Counted from the stretch's first letter, positions 49,018-58,730 are shown. The stretch: 64,000 nt of DNA from Bacillota bacterium (GCA_023460035.1 JAEWRN010000021.1:62001-126000); one strand, 5' to 3'. Numbers and translations are program-made. The notes: a model not told the origin generated them from the letters alone.

Positions 49018-50348
49018 TCTACTTCCTCCGTTTCCAAATGGGCGTACAGGTCAACGGCATCACTGTCGTCCACCCGCACCCTGTAAAAGGCACCCTCTGC
49101 CAGCGGCAGCGCGTCGCTTTTTACATAGACCACGGTGTCAATCTCCGGCGCGTCGCCCGTCGTGCGGCAGGCGTACAGGCCGCTCTCGTCGTCCAGCCCG
49201 TCGCACAGCACGGTCAACACACTGCCCTGCAGCGCGGCCTGTTGTTCAGACAAAATGCGCGACTGAATTTGCATGATCTGCGCCGCGCGCTCTTCGCGCA
49301 ATTCCAGCGGCAGCTGGGGCAGCTTTGCGGCGGGGGTGTCCTCCTCCTGCGAGTAGGCAAAGCAGCCCAGCCGGTCAAACCGCATCTCTTTGACAAATTC
49401 ACACAGCTCGTCAAACTGGGCCTGTGTTTCGCCGGGGTAGCCCGCGATCAGCGTGGTGCGCAGCGTGAGGCCGGGCAGCGCGGCGCGCAGCCGCCGGATG
49501 GCGCCCAGCACCGTGTTGCGGTCGCCTTTGCGGTTCATTGCGCGCAAAATGTCGCTGTTGATGTGCTGGATGGGCAAATCGAGGTAGGGCAACACCTTGC
49601 TGTTGCGGGCCATGGCCGCAATAAAGTCGTCGGTCACCCGCTCGGGGTAGGCGTACAGCAGCCGAATCCACACAATGCCGTTTACCTGTTGCAGTGCGTC
49701 CAGCAAAGCGGCGGTTTCGTTTTGGCCGCGGTCATCGCCAAAGGCGGTGATGTCCTGCGCGACTAAAATCAGTTCTTTGACCCCCTCGCTTGCCAGCCAG
49801 CGGGCCTCTTCTAGCACATCGGGCAGCGTGCGCGAGCGCAGCGGCCCGCGGATGAGCGGGATGGCGCAGTAAGAGCAGCGGTTGTTGCAGCCCTCTGCCA
49901 CCTTAAGGTAAGCGTAATGGCGCGGGGTCGAAACAATGCGCTTGCCCTCCAGCGGCAGCGCGGTTTTGGCACCAAACGCCTCCACCCGCTCGCCGCCCAG
50001 TGCGCGGCTTACCACGGCGGCAATGTCGCCGTTGCAGCCAATGCCCACCGTGGCGTCCACCTCGGGGATCTCGGCCTGAATTTGCTGCTTATACCGCTCG
50101 GCAAGGCAGCCGGTGACGATGATCTTGGGCGGGTGCGCGCCCTGTTTAAAGCGCGCCGCGTCTAAAATAGTGTCAATCGCCTCCTGCTTTGCGCTTTCAA
50201 TAAAGCCGCAGGTGTTTACGATGATCGCGTCGGCTTCGGCAAGGTCGGCGGTCGTGGTGTGCCCCGCCGTCAGCAGCGTGTGGCACATGTGGTCGGCATC
50301 GACCTGGTTTTTGGGGCAGCCCAGTGAAATCAGTGCAATTTTTGCCAT
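49014..50348 (-). CDS. rimO: Ribosomal protein S12 methylthiotransferase
   Basis: 444 residues. A radical-SAM enzyme that adds methylthio to Asp89 of ribosomal protein S12. The N-terminal UPF0004 domain provides the auxiliary cluster Cys (LGCPKNQVD, VNTCGF, VTGCLAERY). The radical-SAM cluster is Cys154, Cys158 and Cys161 in EGCNNRCSYCAIP. A TRAM domain closes the C-terminus. The start MAKIALISLGCPKNQVDAD is of the RimO type rather than MiaB. It lies 22 bases after recX. Confidence 0.95.
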   Translation of the reverse strand: MAKIALISLGCPKNQVDADHMCHTLLTAGHTTTADLAEADAIIVNTCGFIESAKQEAIDTILDAARFKQGAHPPKIIVTGCLAERYKQQIQAEIPEVDATVGIGCNGDIAAVVSRALGGERVEAFGAKTALPLEGKRIVSTPRHYAYLKVAEGCNNRCSYCAIPLIRGPLRSRTLPDVLEEARWLASEGVKELILVAQDITAFGDDRGQNETAALLDALQQVNGIVWIRLLYAYPERVTDDFIAAMARNSKVLPYLDLPIQHINSDILRAMNRKGDRNTVLGAIRRLRAALPGLTLRTTLIAGYPGETQAQFDELCEFVKEMRFDRLGCFAYSQEEDTPAAKLPQLPLELREERAAQIMQIQSRILSEQQAALQGSVLTVLCDGLDDESGLYACRTTGDAPEIDTVVYVKSDALPLAEGAFYRVRVDDSDAVDLYAHLETEEVE

Positions 50349-50370
50349 GTGGTTTCCTCGTTATCTTCCT

Positions 50371-51021
50371 TTAGCAATCAAACAGTTCGTCCGGCTCGGT
50401 TGCGCCGTCGTTCGGCGCATAGTCGGCCAGCACGGTGCGTGCGAGGCGGGGCGAAAAACCCCGCCGCGCAAGGGCGGCCAGCACCTTTTCGCGCTCGCCG
50501 CGGGCCAGCTTTGCAAGGTATTGCTTTTCAATTACCCGCCGCAGCGCGGCTTCGTCCGCATCCTGTGCAAGGGTGGCCAGTGCGTTGTCAATCAATTCGC
50601 GCGGCAGGCCCAGCGCCAGCAGCTTTGTGCGTATCTCCCGCGTGCTTTTGCCCTGCTGCTGCCACCAAGCGGCGCGGCGGCAGGCAAAGGCCTCGTCGTC
50701 CAGCAGGCCAAGCCGGGCCATTTCGGCCACGGCAGCAGCGGCGGTGTTTTCATCAAAAACACGGCAGAGCTTTTGCGAAAGCTCTGCCGAGCCGTAGGCG
50801 CGCAGGCTGAGGTAGTTCAGCGCCTTGTCCTTGGCGCGGCGCTCGTCGCTTTGCTCGCGCAGGTCGGCCAGCGTGGCCGCTGACAGGGTATCCCCCACCG
50901 CAAGGCCGCTTTTCGCCAGCGTTTCAAGGTCCAGCGAAAACTGAAACTCGCCGTTTACAAACAGCGACATGCGCCCGCGGCGGGTGGGGGCAAGGTCAGT
51001 GACGCGCACATCGTCGGTCAT
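50371..51021 (-). CDS. recX: RecX regulator of RecA
   Basis: 216 residues. RecX binds RecA filaments and limits their growth. The three-helix repeats are visible: ALNYLSLRAYGSAELSQKLCR, LGLLDDEAFACRRAAWWQQQGKSTREIRTKLLALGLPRELI, and the third LARGEREKVLAALARRGFSP. It overlaps recA by 4 bases (ATGA), so the two are translationally coupled, which keeps RecX low and proportional to RecA. Confidence 0.93.
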   Translation of the reverse strand: MTDDVRVTDLAPTRRGRMSLFVNGEFQFSLDLETLAKSGLAVGDTLSAATLADLREQSDERRAKDKALNYLSLRAYGSAELSQKLCRVFDENTAAAAVAEMARLGLLDDEAFACRRAAWWQQQGKSTREIRTKLLALGLPRELIDNALATLAQDADEAALRRVIEKQYLAKLARGEREKVLAALARRGFSPRLARTVLADYAPNDGATEPDELFDC

Positions 51022-52181
51022 GCGTCGTCGTCCACCGAAATGTCAATGTTGCCGCCGCCGCTGCGCGCGGGGGCGCCGCCCGCCTCGTCTGCGTCATCGT
51101 CCGGGGCTTCGTCGTCCACCGCTTTGGGCTTTGCAGCCGTGGTGCGCCGCGCCGCGCCCGGCAGCAGCTTGTCGGCATTGTCGCGCACCTGGCGCTCAAT
51201 GTCGGCGGCAAAGTCCGGGTTTTCTTTCAAATAAATCTTGACATTGTCGCGGCCCTGGCCCAGCCGGGTTTCGTTGTAGCTAAACCACGCGCCGCTTTTT
51301 TTAATGATACCCAGCGTGACGGCAAGGTCCAGAATTTCGCCCTCTTTGGAAATACCCTCGCCGAACATGATGTCAAACATGCCCTCGCGGAACGGCGGCG
51401 CCACCTTGTTTTTTACGACGCGCGCACGGGTGCGGTTGCCAATAAACTCGGTGCCGTTTTTCAGTGTTTCGGTGCGGCGCACGTCAATGCGCACCGACGA
51501 ATAATATTTCAGCGCGCGGCCGCCGGCAGTCACTTCGGGGTTGCCGTAAACGACGCCCACTTTTTCGCGCAGCTGGTTGATGAAAATGGCGATGGTGTTT
51601 GTTTTGCCAATCGCGCCGGTCAGCTTGCGCAGGGCCTGGCTCATCAGGCGTGCCTGCAGGCCGACGTGCGAGTCGCCCATTTCGCCCTCAATCTCCGCTT
51701 TCGGCACCATGGCCGCGACCGAGTCGATGACAATGACGTCGATGGCGCCCGAGCGCACCAGCGCTTCGCAGATTTCCAGCGCCTGCTCGCCGGTGTCCGG
51801 CTGCGAGACCAGCAGGCTGTCGATGTCGACCCCAAGGGCCTTTGCGTAGATGGGGTCCAGCGCGTGCTCTACGTCGATAAACGCGGCTTCGCCGCCTTTT
51901 TTTTGCGCTTCGGCGATCACGTGCAGCGCGACGGTGGTTTTACCGCTGGATTCTGGCCCATAAATTTCGACGATGCGCCCGCGCGGCAGCCCGCCGATGC
52001 CCAGCGCGAGGTCCAGCGACAGGCTGCCGGTGGAGATCGAATCCACCTGCATCGTCACATTTTGCCCCAGCTTCATCACGGCACCCTTGCCAAACTGTTT
52101 TTCAATTTGGGCCAGTGCGGTTTCCAGTGCTTTGGTTTTATTGAGTTGTGCGGCTTTATCCGCTGCTTTTTCTGTTGCCAC
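51018..52181 (-). CDS. recA: Recombinase RecA
   Basis: 387 residues. It forms filaments on single-stranded DNA for homologous recombination and triggers SOS cleavage. Walker A GPESSGKT is at 75-82, Walker B is VIVIDSVAAMVPKAEI, and L2 contains NQLREKVGVVYGNPEVTAGGRALKYY. The C-terminus is acidic (DDEAPDDDADEAGGAP), as usual. GGGAGG lies upstream of the start. It is the first gene of the recA-recX-rimO-pgsA operon. Confidence 0.97.
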   Translation of the reverse strand: MATEKAADKAAQLNKTKALETALAQIEKQFGKGAVMKLGQNVTMQVDSISTGSLSLDLALGIGGLPRGRIVEIYGPESSGKTTVALHVIAEAQKKGGEAAFIDVEHALDPIYAKALGVDIDSLLVSQPDTGEQALEICEALVRSGAIDVIVIDSVAAMVPKAEIEGEMGDSHVGLQARLMSQALRKLTGAIGKTNTIAIFINQLREKVGVVYGNPEVTAGGRALKYYSSVRIDVRRTETLKNGTEFIGNRTRARVVKNKVAPPFREGMFDIMFGEGISKEGEILDLAVTLGIIKKSGAWFSYNETRLGQGRDNVKIYLKENPDFAADIERQVRDNADKLLPGAARRTTAAKPKAVDDEAPDDDADEAGGAPARSGGGNIDISVDDDA

Positions 52182-52249
52182 GGTCGTACCTCCCGATCTT
52201 GTGTTTTCAAATTTTTATCTGTGTGTGGAAATTGCGTCTGTGCGCAAAA

Positions 52250-52261
52250 AAACGGCTGTTC
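52250..52261. promoter_or_regulatory. Imperfect LexA (SOS) box candidate of recA
   Basis: On the minus strand GAACAGCCGTTT differs at one base from the GAAC-N4-GTTC LexA site of Firmicutes. It lies 12 bases downstream of the -10. Confidence 0.35.
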
Positions 52262-52272
52262 TGCTGTGCTTT

Positions 52273-52301
52273 ATTATACCGAATTTTGCCCCCGAAAGCA
52301 A
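52273..52301 (-). promoter_or_regulatory. Promoter of recA
   Basis: -35 TTGCTT (52296-52301) and perfect -10 TATAAT (52273-52278) on the minus strand with a 17-bp spacer. Confidence 0.7.
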
Positions 52302-52326
52302 GGCGGCACCGCCGGTGCGCATCCGC

Positions 52327-52352
52327 AAAAAACAAAAGCCCCACACGGGGGC
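52327..52352 (-). terminator. Terminator of the SurA/PrsA-like gene
   Basis: CAAAAGCCCC and GGGGCTTTTG pair around a short loop and are followed on the minus strand by TTTTTT, 12 bases after the stop. Confidence 0.75.
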
Positions 52353-52364
52353 TTTTGGCAAAGC

Positions 52365-53462
52365 TTACGAGTTGCTGCCCGCGCCAGACGACGAGGGCGC
52401 CGCGGTGGCGGCAGAGGCAAACGTAATTTTTTTGGGCGAGTAGTACGACACCGCGGAGGAATCCTCCTCCACCGTGTAAGCATCCCACACGGCCTTGCAG
52501 TTTTTTGTAAACTCGTCGCCCCACATCTTTTTCAGCAGTGCGCTGCGCAAAGAGGCAAACTGGGCGTCGGTTTCATAATTCGGCAGCCGGTGGAACAGGA
52601 TGAGCGACTGCTCGTCGCGGTATAGCCCGTACGCGCCGATTTCGACCTGCTGTGCGGCGCTGGTCAACTCGCCGTCAAACCCGTCCGCCGTGTCGCCAAT
52701 CAGCAGGTACGGGGTTTGGATATAGCTGCTTGCGCTGTCGGCAGCCGGGGCCGAAAACCCGGCAATGGGGTACGCGTCGCTGACGGCCTGCAGCGCGACG
52801 GTGGTAAACGGCGCCGCGGCCGACGACAGTTGCAGCTCGGCCAGCGCGTCGTCGCCGATCTGCTGAATCTGCTGCAGCTTTTCGTCTGCCAGCGCCGTGC
52901 CGGTAGAGTCTACCCGCGGTAACAGCACACATTCGATGTGCAGATAATTGGTTTCAAAATACTGCTTCAAAGTGTCGTCGGTCACGCCGGCATACAAAGA
53001 CTCGAACAGCTTTTGCGCCTTGTAAAGCGACAGGTTGTACTGGTAAAAGGTGTCGTAATCAATGCCGTTGTTCTGGTACAGCGTGGCATACGGGGTCCAG
53101 CTGCTTTTGACATTGCTTTCAAAATTAGTCAGCTCGTCGCTGGTAAACGACAGCTTTTGGCGGTCAAATTCGGTGTTGTTGTACTGAAATTCGCGCAGAG
53201 CTTCCACTGTTTGGCTGTGCACCCAGTCGGCGCCGGCCGTGTTTTCAATCGTGGCCGAAAGCACGGCTGCGGGGGTGCTGCTGCCTACGGTTTGGGCGGC
53301 GGTCAAAAAGCTTTGCAGCTGGCACAGCTGGTACAGGGCGGGCGGCACGGCGGTGCCGTCGACCGTGAGCACACTGTCGTAACTGCGGGCAGAGCAGCCA
53401 AAGCCCAATGCTGCAATGGTGATGACGGCAAATACCGGGCCGGTGATGCGGTTGAGTTTCAC
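52365..53462 (-). CDS. SurA/PrsA-like foldase lipoprotein
   Basis: 365 residues from a GTG at 53462 (GGAG ten bases upstream; a TTG two codons earlier is also possible). The signal peptide ends in the lipobox LGFGC. The protein is predicted helical with a C-terminal domain, the layout of peptidyl-prolyl isomerase/foldase lipoproteins such as PrsA or SurA-like proteins. I do not find a clear parvulin motif, so enzymatic activity is not shown. The C-terminal tail is Ser/Ala-rich. It lies between mfd and recA on the same strand. Confidence 0.6.
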   Translation of the reverse strand: MKLNRITGPVFAVITIAALGFGCSARSYDSVLTVDGTAVPPALYQLCQLQSFLTAAQTVGSSTPAAVLSATIENTAGADWVHSQTVEALREFQYNNTEFDRQKLSFTSDELTNFESNVKSSWTPYATLYQNNGIDYDTFYQYNLSLYKAQKLFESLYAGVTDDTLKQYFETNYLHIECVLLPRVDSTGTALADEKLQQIQQIGDDALAELQLSSAAAPFTTVALQAVSDAYPIAGFSAPAADSASSYIQTPYLLIGDTADGFDGELTSAAQQVEIGAYGLYRDEQSLILFHRLPNYETDAQFASLRSALLKKMWGDEFTKNCKAVWDAYTVEEDSSAVSYYSPKKITFASAATAAPSSSGAGSNS

Positions 53463-53614
53463 GCCCAATCAACTCCAGACATAAGCGGTGAATTTGTAAC
53501 AAAAAGGTTACACCCGAACTTCATTATAGAAAACCCCGGCGCGTTTGTAAAGGGCAGATGCCGCAAAACCGCATTCTTTCGCCGTTTTGAAACAGTTGCC
53601 CGGCAGTTTTTTGT

Positions 53615-56600
53615 TCAATTTTCTGTGTCGTTCAGCACGTCAAACACTTTCCGCATGATCTCGATGGGCTTTTCGCCCGGTTTCAGGCGAACGGCAAGGT
53701 AGGGCTTTGCGGTGCGGCTAAGCGAAATGCGCCCCGGCAGCGCGCGGGTGAGCGGCGAAAGGTCGCGCCGGCCCAGCGTGTCGGTGTACATCAGCAGCGC
53801 GTCCTGCCGCTGGCCAATCTCGTAAATGCCAAGGCCCGCGGCCACGATGCGGATGAGCGAAATATCCACAAGGCCGCGCACCGCGGCGGGCGGCTCGCCA
53901 TAGCGGTCGTCCAGCTCGTCCAGCACGTCGTCGGCGTCCGCCTGTGTTTCAATGGCGGCAATGCGCTTGTACGCCTCAATGCGGCCCGGTGCGTCGGGGA
54001 TGTACTTTTCGGGGATATAGGCGTCCACCGTCACGTCGATCAGGCAGTTGCTCTTGTCCGGCGGGGCCGCTTCGCCGCGCAGCGCGGCCACAGCCTGCCC
54101 CAGCAGCTTTACATACATCTCATAGCCCACGGCCTCCATGTGGCCGTGCTGGCTTTGCCCCAGCAGGTTGCCCGCGCCGCGGATTTGCAAGTCGCGCATC
54201 GCAATGCGAAAGCCGGAGCCGAACGCCGTAAACTCGCGAATGGCCGACAGCCGCTTTGCCGCGATGTCGGTGAGCACCTTTGCCGGGCGAAACGTGAAGT
54301 AGGCATATGCCTTGCGGCCGCTGCGGCCCACGCGCCCGCGAATCTGGTACAGCTGCGCAAGGCCCATGCGGTCGGCGTCCTCGATGATCAGCGTGTTGCA
54401 GTTGCGCACGTCGACGCCGGTCTCGATGATGGTGGTGCAGATTAAAATGTCAATTTCACCGTCCAGCAGCGCCTGCCACACGCCGGACAGCTGCTGTTCG
54501 GTCATTTTGCCGTGGGCCGTGGCAATGCGCGCGCCGGGGGCCAGCTTTGCCACCCGCGCCGCGCAGTTGTCGATGGTTTCGACCCGGTTATATAAATAGT
54601 ACACCTGGCCGCCGCGCGCAAGCTCGCGCCGGATGGCCTGTTCTAAAATGCCGTCGTCATACTCCAGCACATAGGTCTCCACCGGCTGGCGCTCAAACGG
54701 CGGCTGCTCAATGGTGCTCATGTCGCGAATGCCGCTCATCGCCATGTTCAGTGTGCGGGGGATTGGCGTTGCCGACAGCGTCAGCACGTCGACACCGGGG
54801 AAGGTTTCTTTCAGCTTTTCTTTGTGGCGCACGCCAAAGCGCTGTTCTTCGTCGATGATGATCAGCCCAAGGTCGTGAAACCGCACGTCCTTTTGCAGCA
54901 GGCGGTGGGTGCCCACCACAAGGTCCACCGTGCCGGCTTTCAGCCCGCGCAGTGCGTCTTTAATCTGCTTTGGGGTGCGAAACCGCGACAGCATCGCAAT
55001 TTTAACCGGGTAGGCCTCCATGCGCTGCAGCATGGTATTAAAATGCTGCCATGCCAAAATGGTGGTGGGCACCAGCAGCGCCACCTGTTTGCCGCCCATC
55101 ACGGCCTTAAACGCCGCGCGCAGGGCCACCTCGGTTTTGCCCACGCCCACGTCACCGCAAAGCAGGCGGTCCATCGGCCACGGGTGTTCCATATCGGCCT
55201 TAATCTCGCTGGTGGCAGACAGCTGGTCGTCGGTCTCGTCGTACTCAAACCGGGTCTCAAAGTCTCGCTGCCACTCGCCGTCGGCGGGGAAGGCGTAGCC
55301 CTTCGCCTCTTTGCGGCGGGCGTACAATTCCAGCAAATCCTTTGCCATTTCGGCGGCGGCTTTTTTGACCTTGGTTTTCGCTTTCACCCAATCGGTGCCG
55401 CCCAGTTTTGCAAGGTGCACCTTTTCGCCGTCGCCCGGCGCGGTGTAGCGGCTCAGCAAATCCAGCTGGGTGACCGGCACAAACAGCGTGTCGGCCCCGG
55501 CGTACTGAATTTTAATGTAATCTTTGACAACGCCCTGCAGGTCCAGCCGCTCGATCGAGGTGTAAACGCCGATGCCGTGGTTTTGGTGCACCACATAGTC
55601 GCCGGGTTTTAAATCCTCCAGGCTGGAAAGGCCTTTGTTCTTTTTGCGGCGGGGGCGCTGTTCCTCTACCTTTTGCCGGCGCGAGGTAATCAGCGCAAAG
55701 CGGGCAAACGGGTAGTCGGTGCCGGCAGAAAGCCGGCCCTGCAGCACGACCACCGCGCCGGGGGTGGGCACCGGGTCGCCCTTTGTGGCAACGGCGGTCA
55801 GCCCGGCGGCGCTTAAATCGCGCGCAAGGGCCTCGGCCGCGCGGCCGGTACCGGCCAGCACCGCGCAAAAATAGCCGTTTGCCTTGTAGTTTTGCAGGTC
55901 CTCCACCAGCGTTTTTACTTCGCCGCCCCAGGCGGGCAGCGAGTGGGCCGTCACGCTGACCAGCTCTTTGGGGGCAAAGCCGGGCAGCGTGCGCGAAAAG
56001 TTTTCGCACACGACGGCGGGGGCTTTGTCCGCACGCAGCTGCAGCGCCTCGTAAGGCTCGTACAGCGCGGCCAGCTCGCCGGTCAGCAGCCCTTCCTCCA
56101 GCAGGCCTTTCACCTCTTCGCCGGTGCGAAACGCAAGGGCGCGCGCGGCCTCGGTGATGGCGCTGGGCTCTTCAAAAAAGTACAGCGGCTCGTCAAAATA
56201 ATCCAGCACCGTCGCGCTTTGCGGGTAGCGCAGCGCCAGATATTTGTCCATGGCCTCCGGCAGGGTGCCGGCGTCCAGCAGGGCAAGGTCGTCCTGCAAC
56301 ACGGCCTCTAACCGGGCTTTCTTTTGGCCGCGTAGCGCGTCGGCGCCCCGGCGCAACAGCGCCGCCGCCTCGGCGGGGTCGCTGAACAGCACCTCCCGCG
56401 CGGGCGAAATGTAAATCTTGCGCAGCTGCACTTCGCGCCGTTGGCTCAGCAAATCAAAGCCGGACATCGTGTCCACCACGTCGCCCCAAAACTCCACGCG
56501 GGCGGGGCGGTCCATATCCGGGGCGTACAGGTCCACAATGCCGCCGCGCACCGAAAACTGGCCCGGCCCCTCTACCCGGTCACGCCGGTGGTAGCCCGCC

Positions 56601-57064
56601 GCCGTCAGCCGGGCAATCAGGTCTTTTTGGCGCAGGCTGTCGCCCTCTTTCAGCGTGAGGGTGTTTGCCTCAAATTCGGCGCGGGGCATCGTGCGCTGCA
56701 ACGCGGCCTCCAGCGGCACGGCCAGCAGGTTGCACCGCTTGCCCACAATGTTGCCCAGCACCGCAATGCGCCGGTATTCAAACTCGTGGCTTTGGCCAAG
56801 GGTGGGGTGCAGCGTAAAATCACGCACCGGGCACACCGCGCTGCGCGCGCCAAAAAAGGCGGCGTCGGCGGCAAAGCGGGTCGCTTCGGCTTCGCCCGCG
56901 GTCACCACAATGGCGGGGCGCTGCAAATCGGCGGCCAGTGCAGCCGCCACCTCGGCGCGTGCGGCGGGCGGCAGGCCAAACAGTGCGGCAGGCGAGCGGC
57001 CGCCTTGCAGGGCGGCTTTCAGCCGCGCGTATTCGGCTGTTTTACGTAACGCTTCTTCCAGCAT
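53615..57064 (-). CDS. mfd: Transcription-repair coupling factor
   Basis: 1149 residues from the ATG at 57064 after AGGAG; family length. Mfd displaces RNA polymerase stalled at DNA lesions and recruits UvrA. In order it has a UvrB-like N-terminal domain (DLYAPDMDRPARVEFWGD), an RNA-polymerase-interacting domain with LKPGDYVVHQNHGIGVY, then the RecG-like motor: Walker A LLCGDVGVGKTEVALRAAF, DEEQ in LIIIDEEQRFGV, RTLNMAMSGIRD, and TRG motif RSGRKAYAYF. C-terminal D7 follows. It lies in the glmU-prs-pth-mfd neighbourhood. Confidence 0.97.
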   Translation of the reverse strand: MLEEALRKTAEYARLKAALQGGRSPAALFGLPPAARAEVAAALAADLQRPAIVVTAGEAEATRFAADAAFFGARSAVCPVRDFTLHPTLGQSHEFEYRRIAVLGNIVGKRCNLLAVPLEAALQRTMPRAEFEANTLTLKEGDSLRQKDLIARLTAAGYHRRDRVEGPGQFSVRGGIVDLYAPDMDRPARVEFWGDVVDTMSGFDLLSQRREVQLRKIYISPAREVLFSDPAEAAALLRRGADALRGQKKARLEAVLQDDLALLDAGTLPEAMDKYLALRYPQSATVLDYFDEPLYFFEEPSAITEAARALAFRTGEEVKGLLEEGLLTGELAALYEPYEALQLRADKAPAVVCENFSRTLPGFAPKELVSVTAHSLPAWGGEVKTLVEDLQNYKANGYFCAVLAGTGRAAEALARDLSAAGLTAVATKGDPVPTPGAVVVLQGRLSAGTDYPFARFALITSRRQKVEEQRPRRKKNKGLSSLEDLKPGDYVVHQNHGIGVYTSIERLDLQGVVKDYIKIQYAGADTLFVPVTQLDLLSRYTAPGDGEKVHLAKLGGTDWVKAKTKVKKAAAEMAKDLLELYARRKEAKGYAFPADGEWQRDFETRFEYDETDDQLSATSEIKADMEHPWPMDRLLCGDVGVGKTEVALRAAFKAVMGGKQVALLVPTTILAWQHFNTMLQRMEAYPVKIAMLSRFRTPKQIKDALRGLKAGTVDLVVGTHRLLQKDVRFHDLGLIIIDEEQRFGVRHKEKLKETFPGVDVLTLSATPIPRTLNMAMSGIRDMSTIEQPPFERQPVETYVLEYDDGILEQAIRRELARGGQVYYLYNRVETIDNCAARVAKLAPGARIATAHGKMTEQQLSGVWQALLDGEIDILICTTIIETGVDVRNCNTLIIEDADRMGLAQLYQIRGRVGRSGRKAYAYFTFRPAKVLTDIAAKRLSAIREFTAFGSGFRIAMRDLQIRGAGNLLGQSQHGHMEAVGYEMYVKLLGQAVAALRGEAAPPDKSNCLIDVTVDAYIPEKYIPDAPGRIEAYKRIAAIETQADADDVLDELDDRYGEPPAAVRGLVDISLIRIVAAGLGIYEIGQRQDALLMYTDTLGRRDLSPLTRALPGRISLSRTAKPYLAVRLKPGEKPIEIMRKVFDVLNDTEN

Positions 57065-57203
57065 GGGCAATCTCCTGTATGGTGTGTGGGGTTGGGGGCA
57101 GCATCAGCCGCCTTGTAAAACAAAGGCGTGTAATTTAAGTATAAACCGCCAAAGCAAGCGGGGCGGCTTTGGCGGTGCATAAGGTGTTCGTAAAAGAATG
57201 CGG

Positions 57204-58106
57204 TTACAGGCTGATGCCAAGGAACTGCTTGACCAGCAGCCCGATGCCGAACGACAGCACGGCAACGCCAAGGCTGATGGCCGCCATTTCGCCAAACCGG
57301 TGGCGGAACGACAAATCCTGCGCGACGGAAATGTAATAGTTAAACGCGGCGATGGCCAGCACGACGACCACCAGCATAATGGCCAGCGAAAGCGCGTAGG
57401 CATTTGCCGGCAGCACCAGGTAAGGCAGCACCAGCAAAACGACCGTAATGAGGTAGGTAATGCCGGTGTAGGCCGACGAGCGCAGCGCGTCCGTCCGGCC
57501 CTCGCTGCGGGCCGAAAGGTATTCGCTGGACGCCATCGACAGCGTGGCCGACGCGCCGGTAATCAGGCCGGACAGTGCAATCAACCGGTTGTCCCGCATC
57601 GCAAAGGTCAGCCCGGCCAGTGTGCCGGTCAGCTCTACCAGTGCGTCGTTGAGGCCCAGCACCATGCTGCCCACATAGTGCAGCCGCTCTTCGTCCAGCA
57701 GGGCCAGCAGCTCGGCCTCATGGCGCTTTTCGTCCGCCAGAATGCCGTTTGCCTCCGGCAGCACATTGGCAAAGCGGTCATAGGCGGTCTGCGCCAGCGC
57801 TTCGCCGTGTTCCATCTTTTTTAATGCAAAGGTAAAGCCCAGCACCCGCGCTAAAAACAAGTAGCGAAAAACGGTGGGCCGGTGCGGCTTTGCGGTATAC
57901 CCGGTATAGCTTTGCCAAATGGCGGCGTGGTGGCCCTCCTCCACGGCAAGGCGGCGCAGCACGCCGGCGTTCTGCGGTTGCTTTTTTTCCAGCAGGTCCG
58001 CAAGCTGCAGATAAATTTGTTGCTCGGTCAGCTCGGCCACCTGCGCGCGGCGCAGCAGCGCCAGCGCTTCGGGGGTCAGGCCCTCTTTGCCTTTCGGTGT
58101 TTCCAT
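57204..58106 (-). CDS. Ferritin-like/VIT fusion membrane protein (MbfA-like)
   Basis: 300 residues from the ATG at 58106, after AAAGGAG. The N-terminal 150 residues are a rubrerythrin/ferritin-like four-helix part with ELTEQQIYLQLADL, VEEGHHAAIWQ and DEKRHEAELLALLDEERL (di-iron Glu and His ligands). The C-terminal half is a VIT/CCC1 membrane domain: MVLGLNDALVELTGTLAGLTFAM, SGLITGASATLSMASSEYLSARSEG, and three more helices. Fusions of this type (MbfA) move Fe2+ or Mn2+ across the membrane, usually out of the cell. It sits between mfd and pth. Confidence 0.87.
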   Translation of the reverse strand: METPKGKEGLTPEALALLRRAQVAELTEQQIYLQLADLLEKKQPQNAGVLRRLAVEEGHHAAIWQSYTGYTAKPHRPTVFRYLFLARVLGFTFALKKMEHGEALAQTAYDRFANVLPEANGILADEKRHEAELLALLDEERLHYVGSMVLGLNDALVELTGTLAGLTFAMRDNRLIALSGLITGASATLSMASSEYLSARSEGRTDALRSSAYTGITYLITVVLLVLPYLVLPANAYALSLAIMLVVVVLAIAAFNYYISVAQDLSFRHRFGEMAAISLGVAVLSFGIGLLVKQFLGISL

Positions 58107-58136
58107 CAACAAAAACTCCTTTCGTGCGGGGGGGCG

Positions 58137-58730
58137 TCAGCCGTTATAGCGGTTCATTGCGGCGGATACATCGCCGTTTACGATCAGCCCGGCCGCTTCG
58201 TACACATCATCAAACCGGCCCAGCATCAGCTTGCGGTCTGCGGCGCTGAAGCTTGCCAGCACAAAATCGGCAAGGTCGGCTTCGCCGCCCCGCCGCTCGC
58301 CCACGCCAATGCGAATACGCGGGAAATCCTGCGTGCCCAGCGCGCCAATAATGCTTTTGATGCCGTTGTGCCCGCCCGCAGAGCCGGACGGGCGAATGCG
58401 CAGCTTGCCGGGGGCCAGCGCGATGTCGTCATACAGTACCAGTACCTGCTGTGGCTGCAATTTATAAAAGCTTGCCGCGGCGCCCACGGCCTTGCCGGAC
58501 AGGTTCATAAAGGTCTGCGGCTTCATCAGCAGCACCTTTTTGCCCGCCAGCACGGCCATGCCGGTCAGCGCGTCAAACTTGGCGCGGGTAACGCTGGCGC
58601 CCAGCCGTGCGGCCAAATCGTCCAGCGCCATAAAACCCGCGTTGTGGTGGCTTTCTTCGTATTTGCGGCCGGGGTTGCCAAGGCCGACAATTAAAAAATC
58701 AAGGGGTGACGTCTTGTTCAAAAACAGCAT
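58137..58730 (-). CDS. pth: Peptidyl-tRNA hydrolase
   Basis: 197 residues from the ATG at 58730, after GGAGGAATT; family length. It releases tRNA from peptidyl-tRNA that has dropped off the ribosome. FLIVGLGNPGRKYEESHHNAGFMALD carries the catalytic His in HHNAGF, and KPQTFMNLSGKAV, LYDDIALAPGKLRIRPSGSAGGHNG and the conserved GIGVGERRGG region follow. It is downstream of prs, as in B. subtilis. Confidence 0.96.
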   Translation of the reverse strand: MLFLNKTSPLDFLIVGLGNPGRKYEESHHNAGFMALDDLAARLGASVTRAKFDALTGMAVLAGKKVLLMKPQTFMNLSGKAVGAAASFYKLQPQQVLVLYDDIALAPGKLRIRPSGSAGGHNGIKSIIGALGTQDFPRIRIGVGERRGGEADLADFVLASFSAADRKLMLGRFDDVYEAAGLIVNGDVSAAMNRYNG

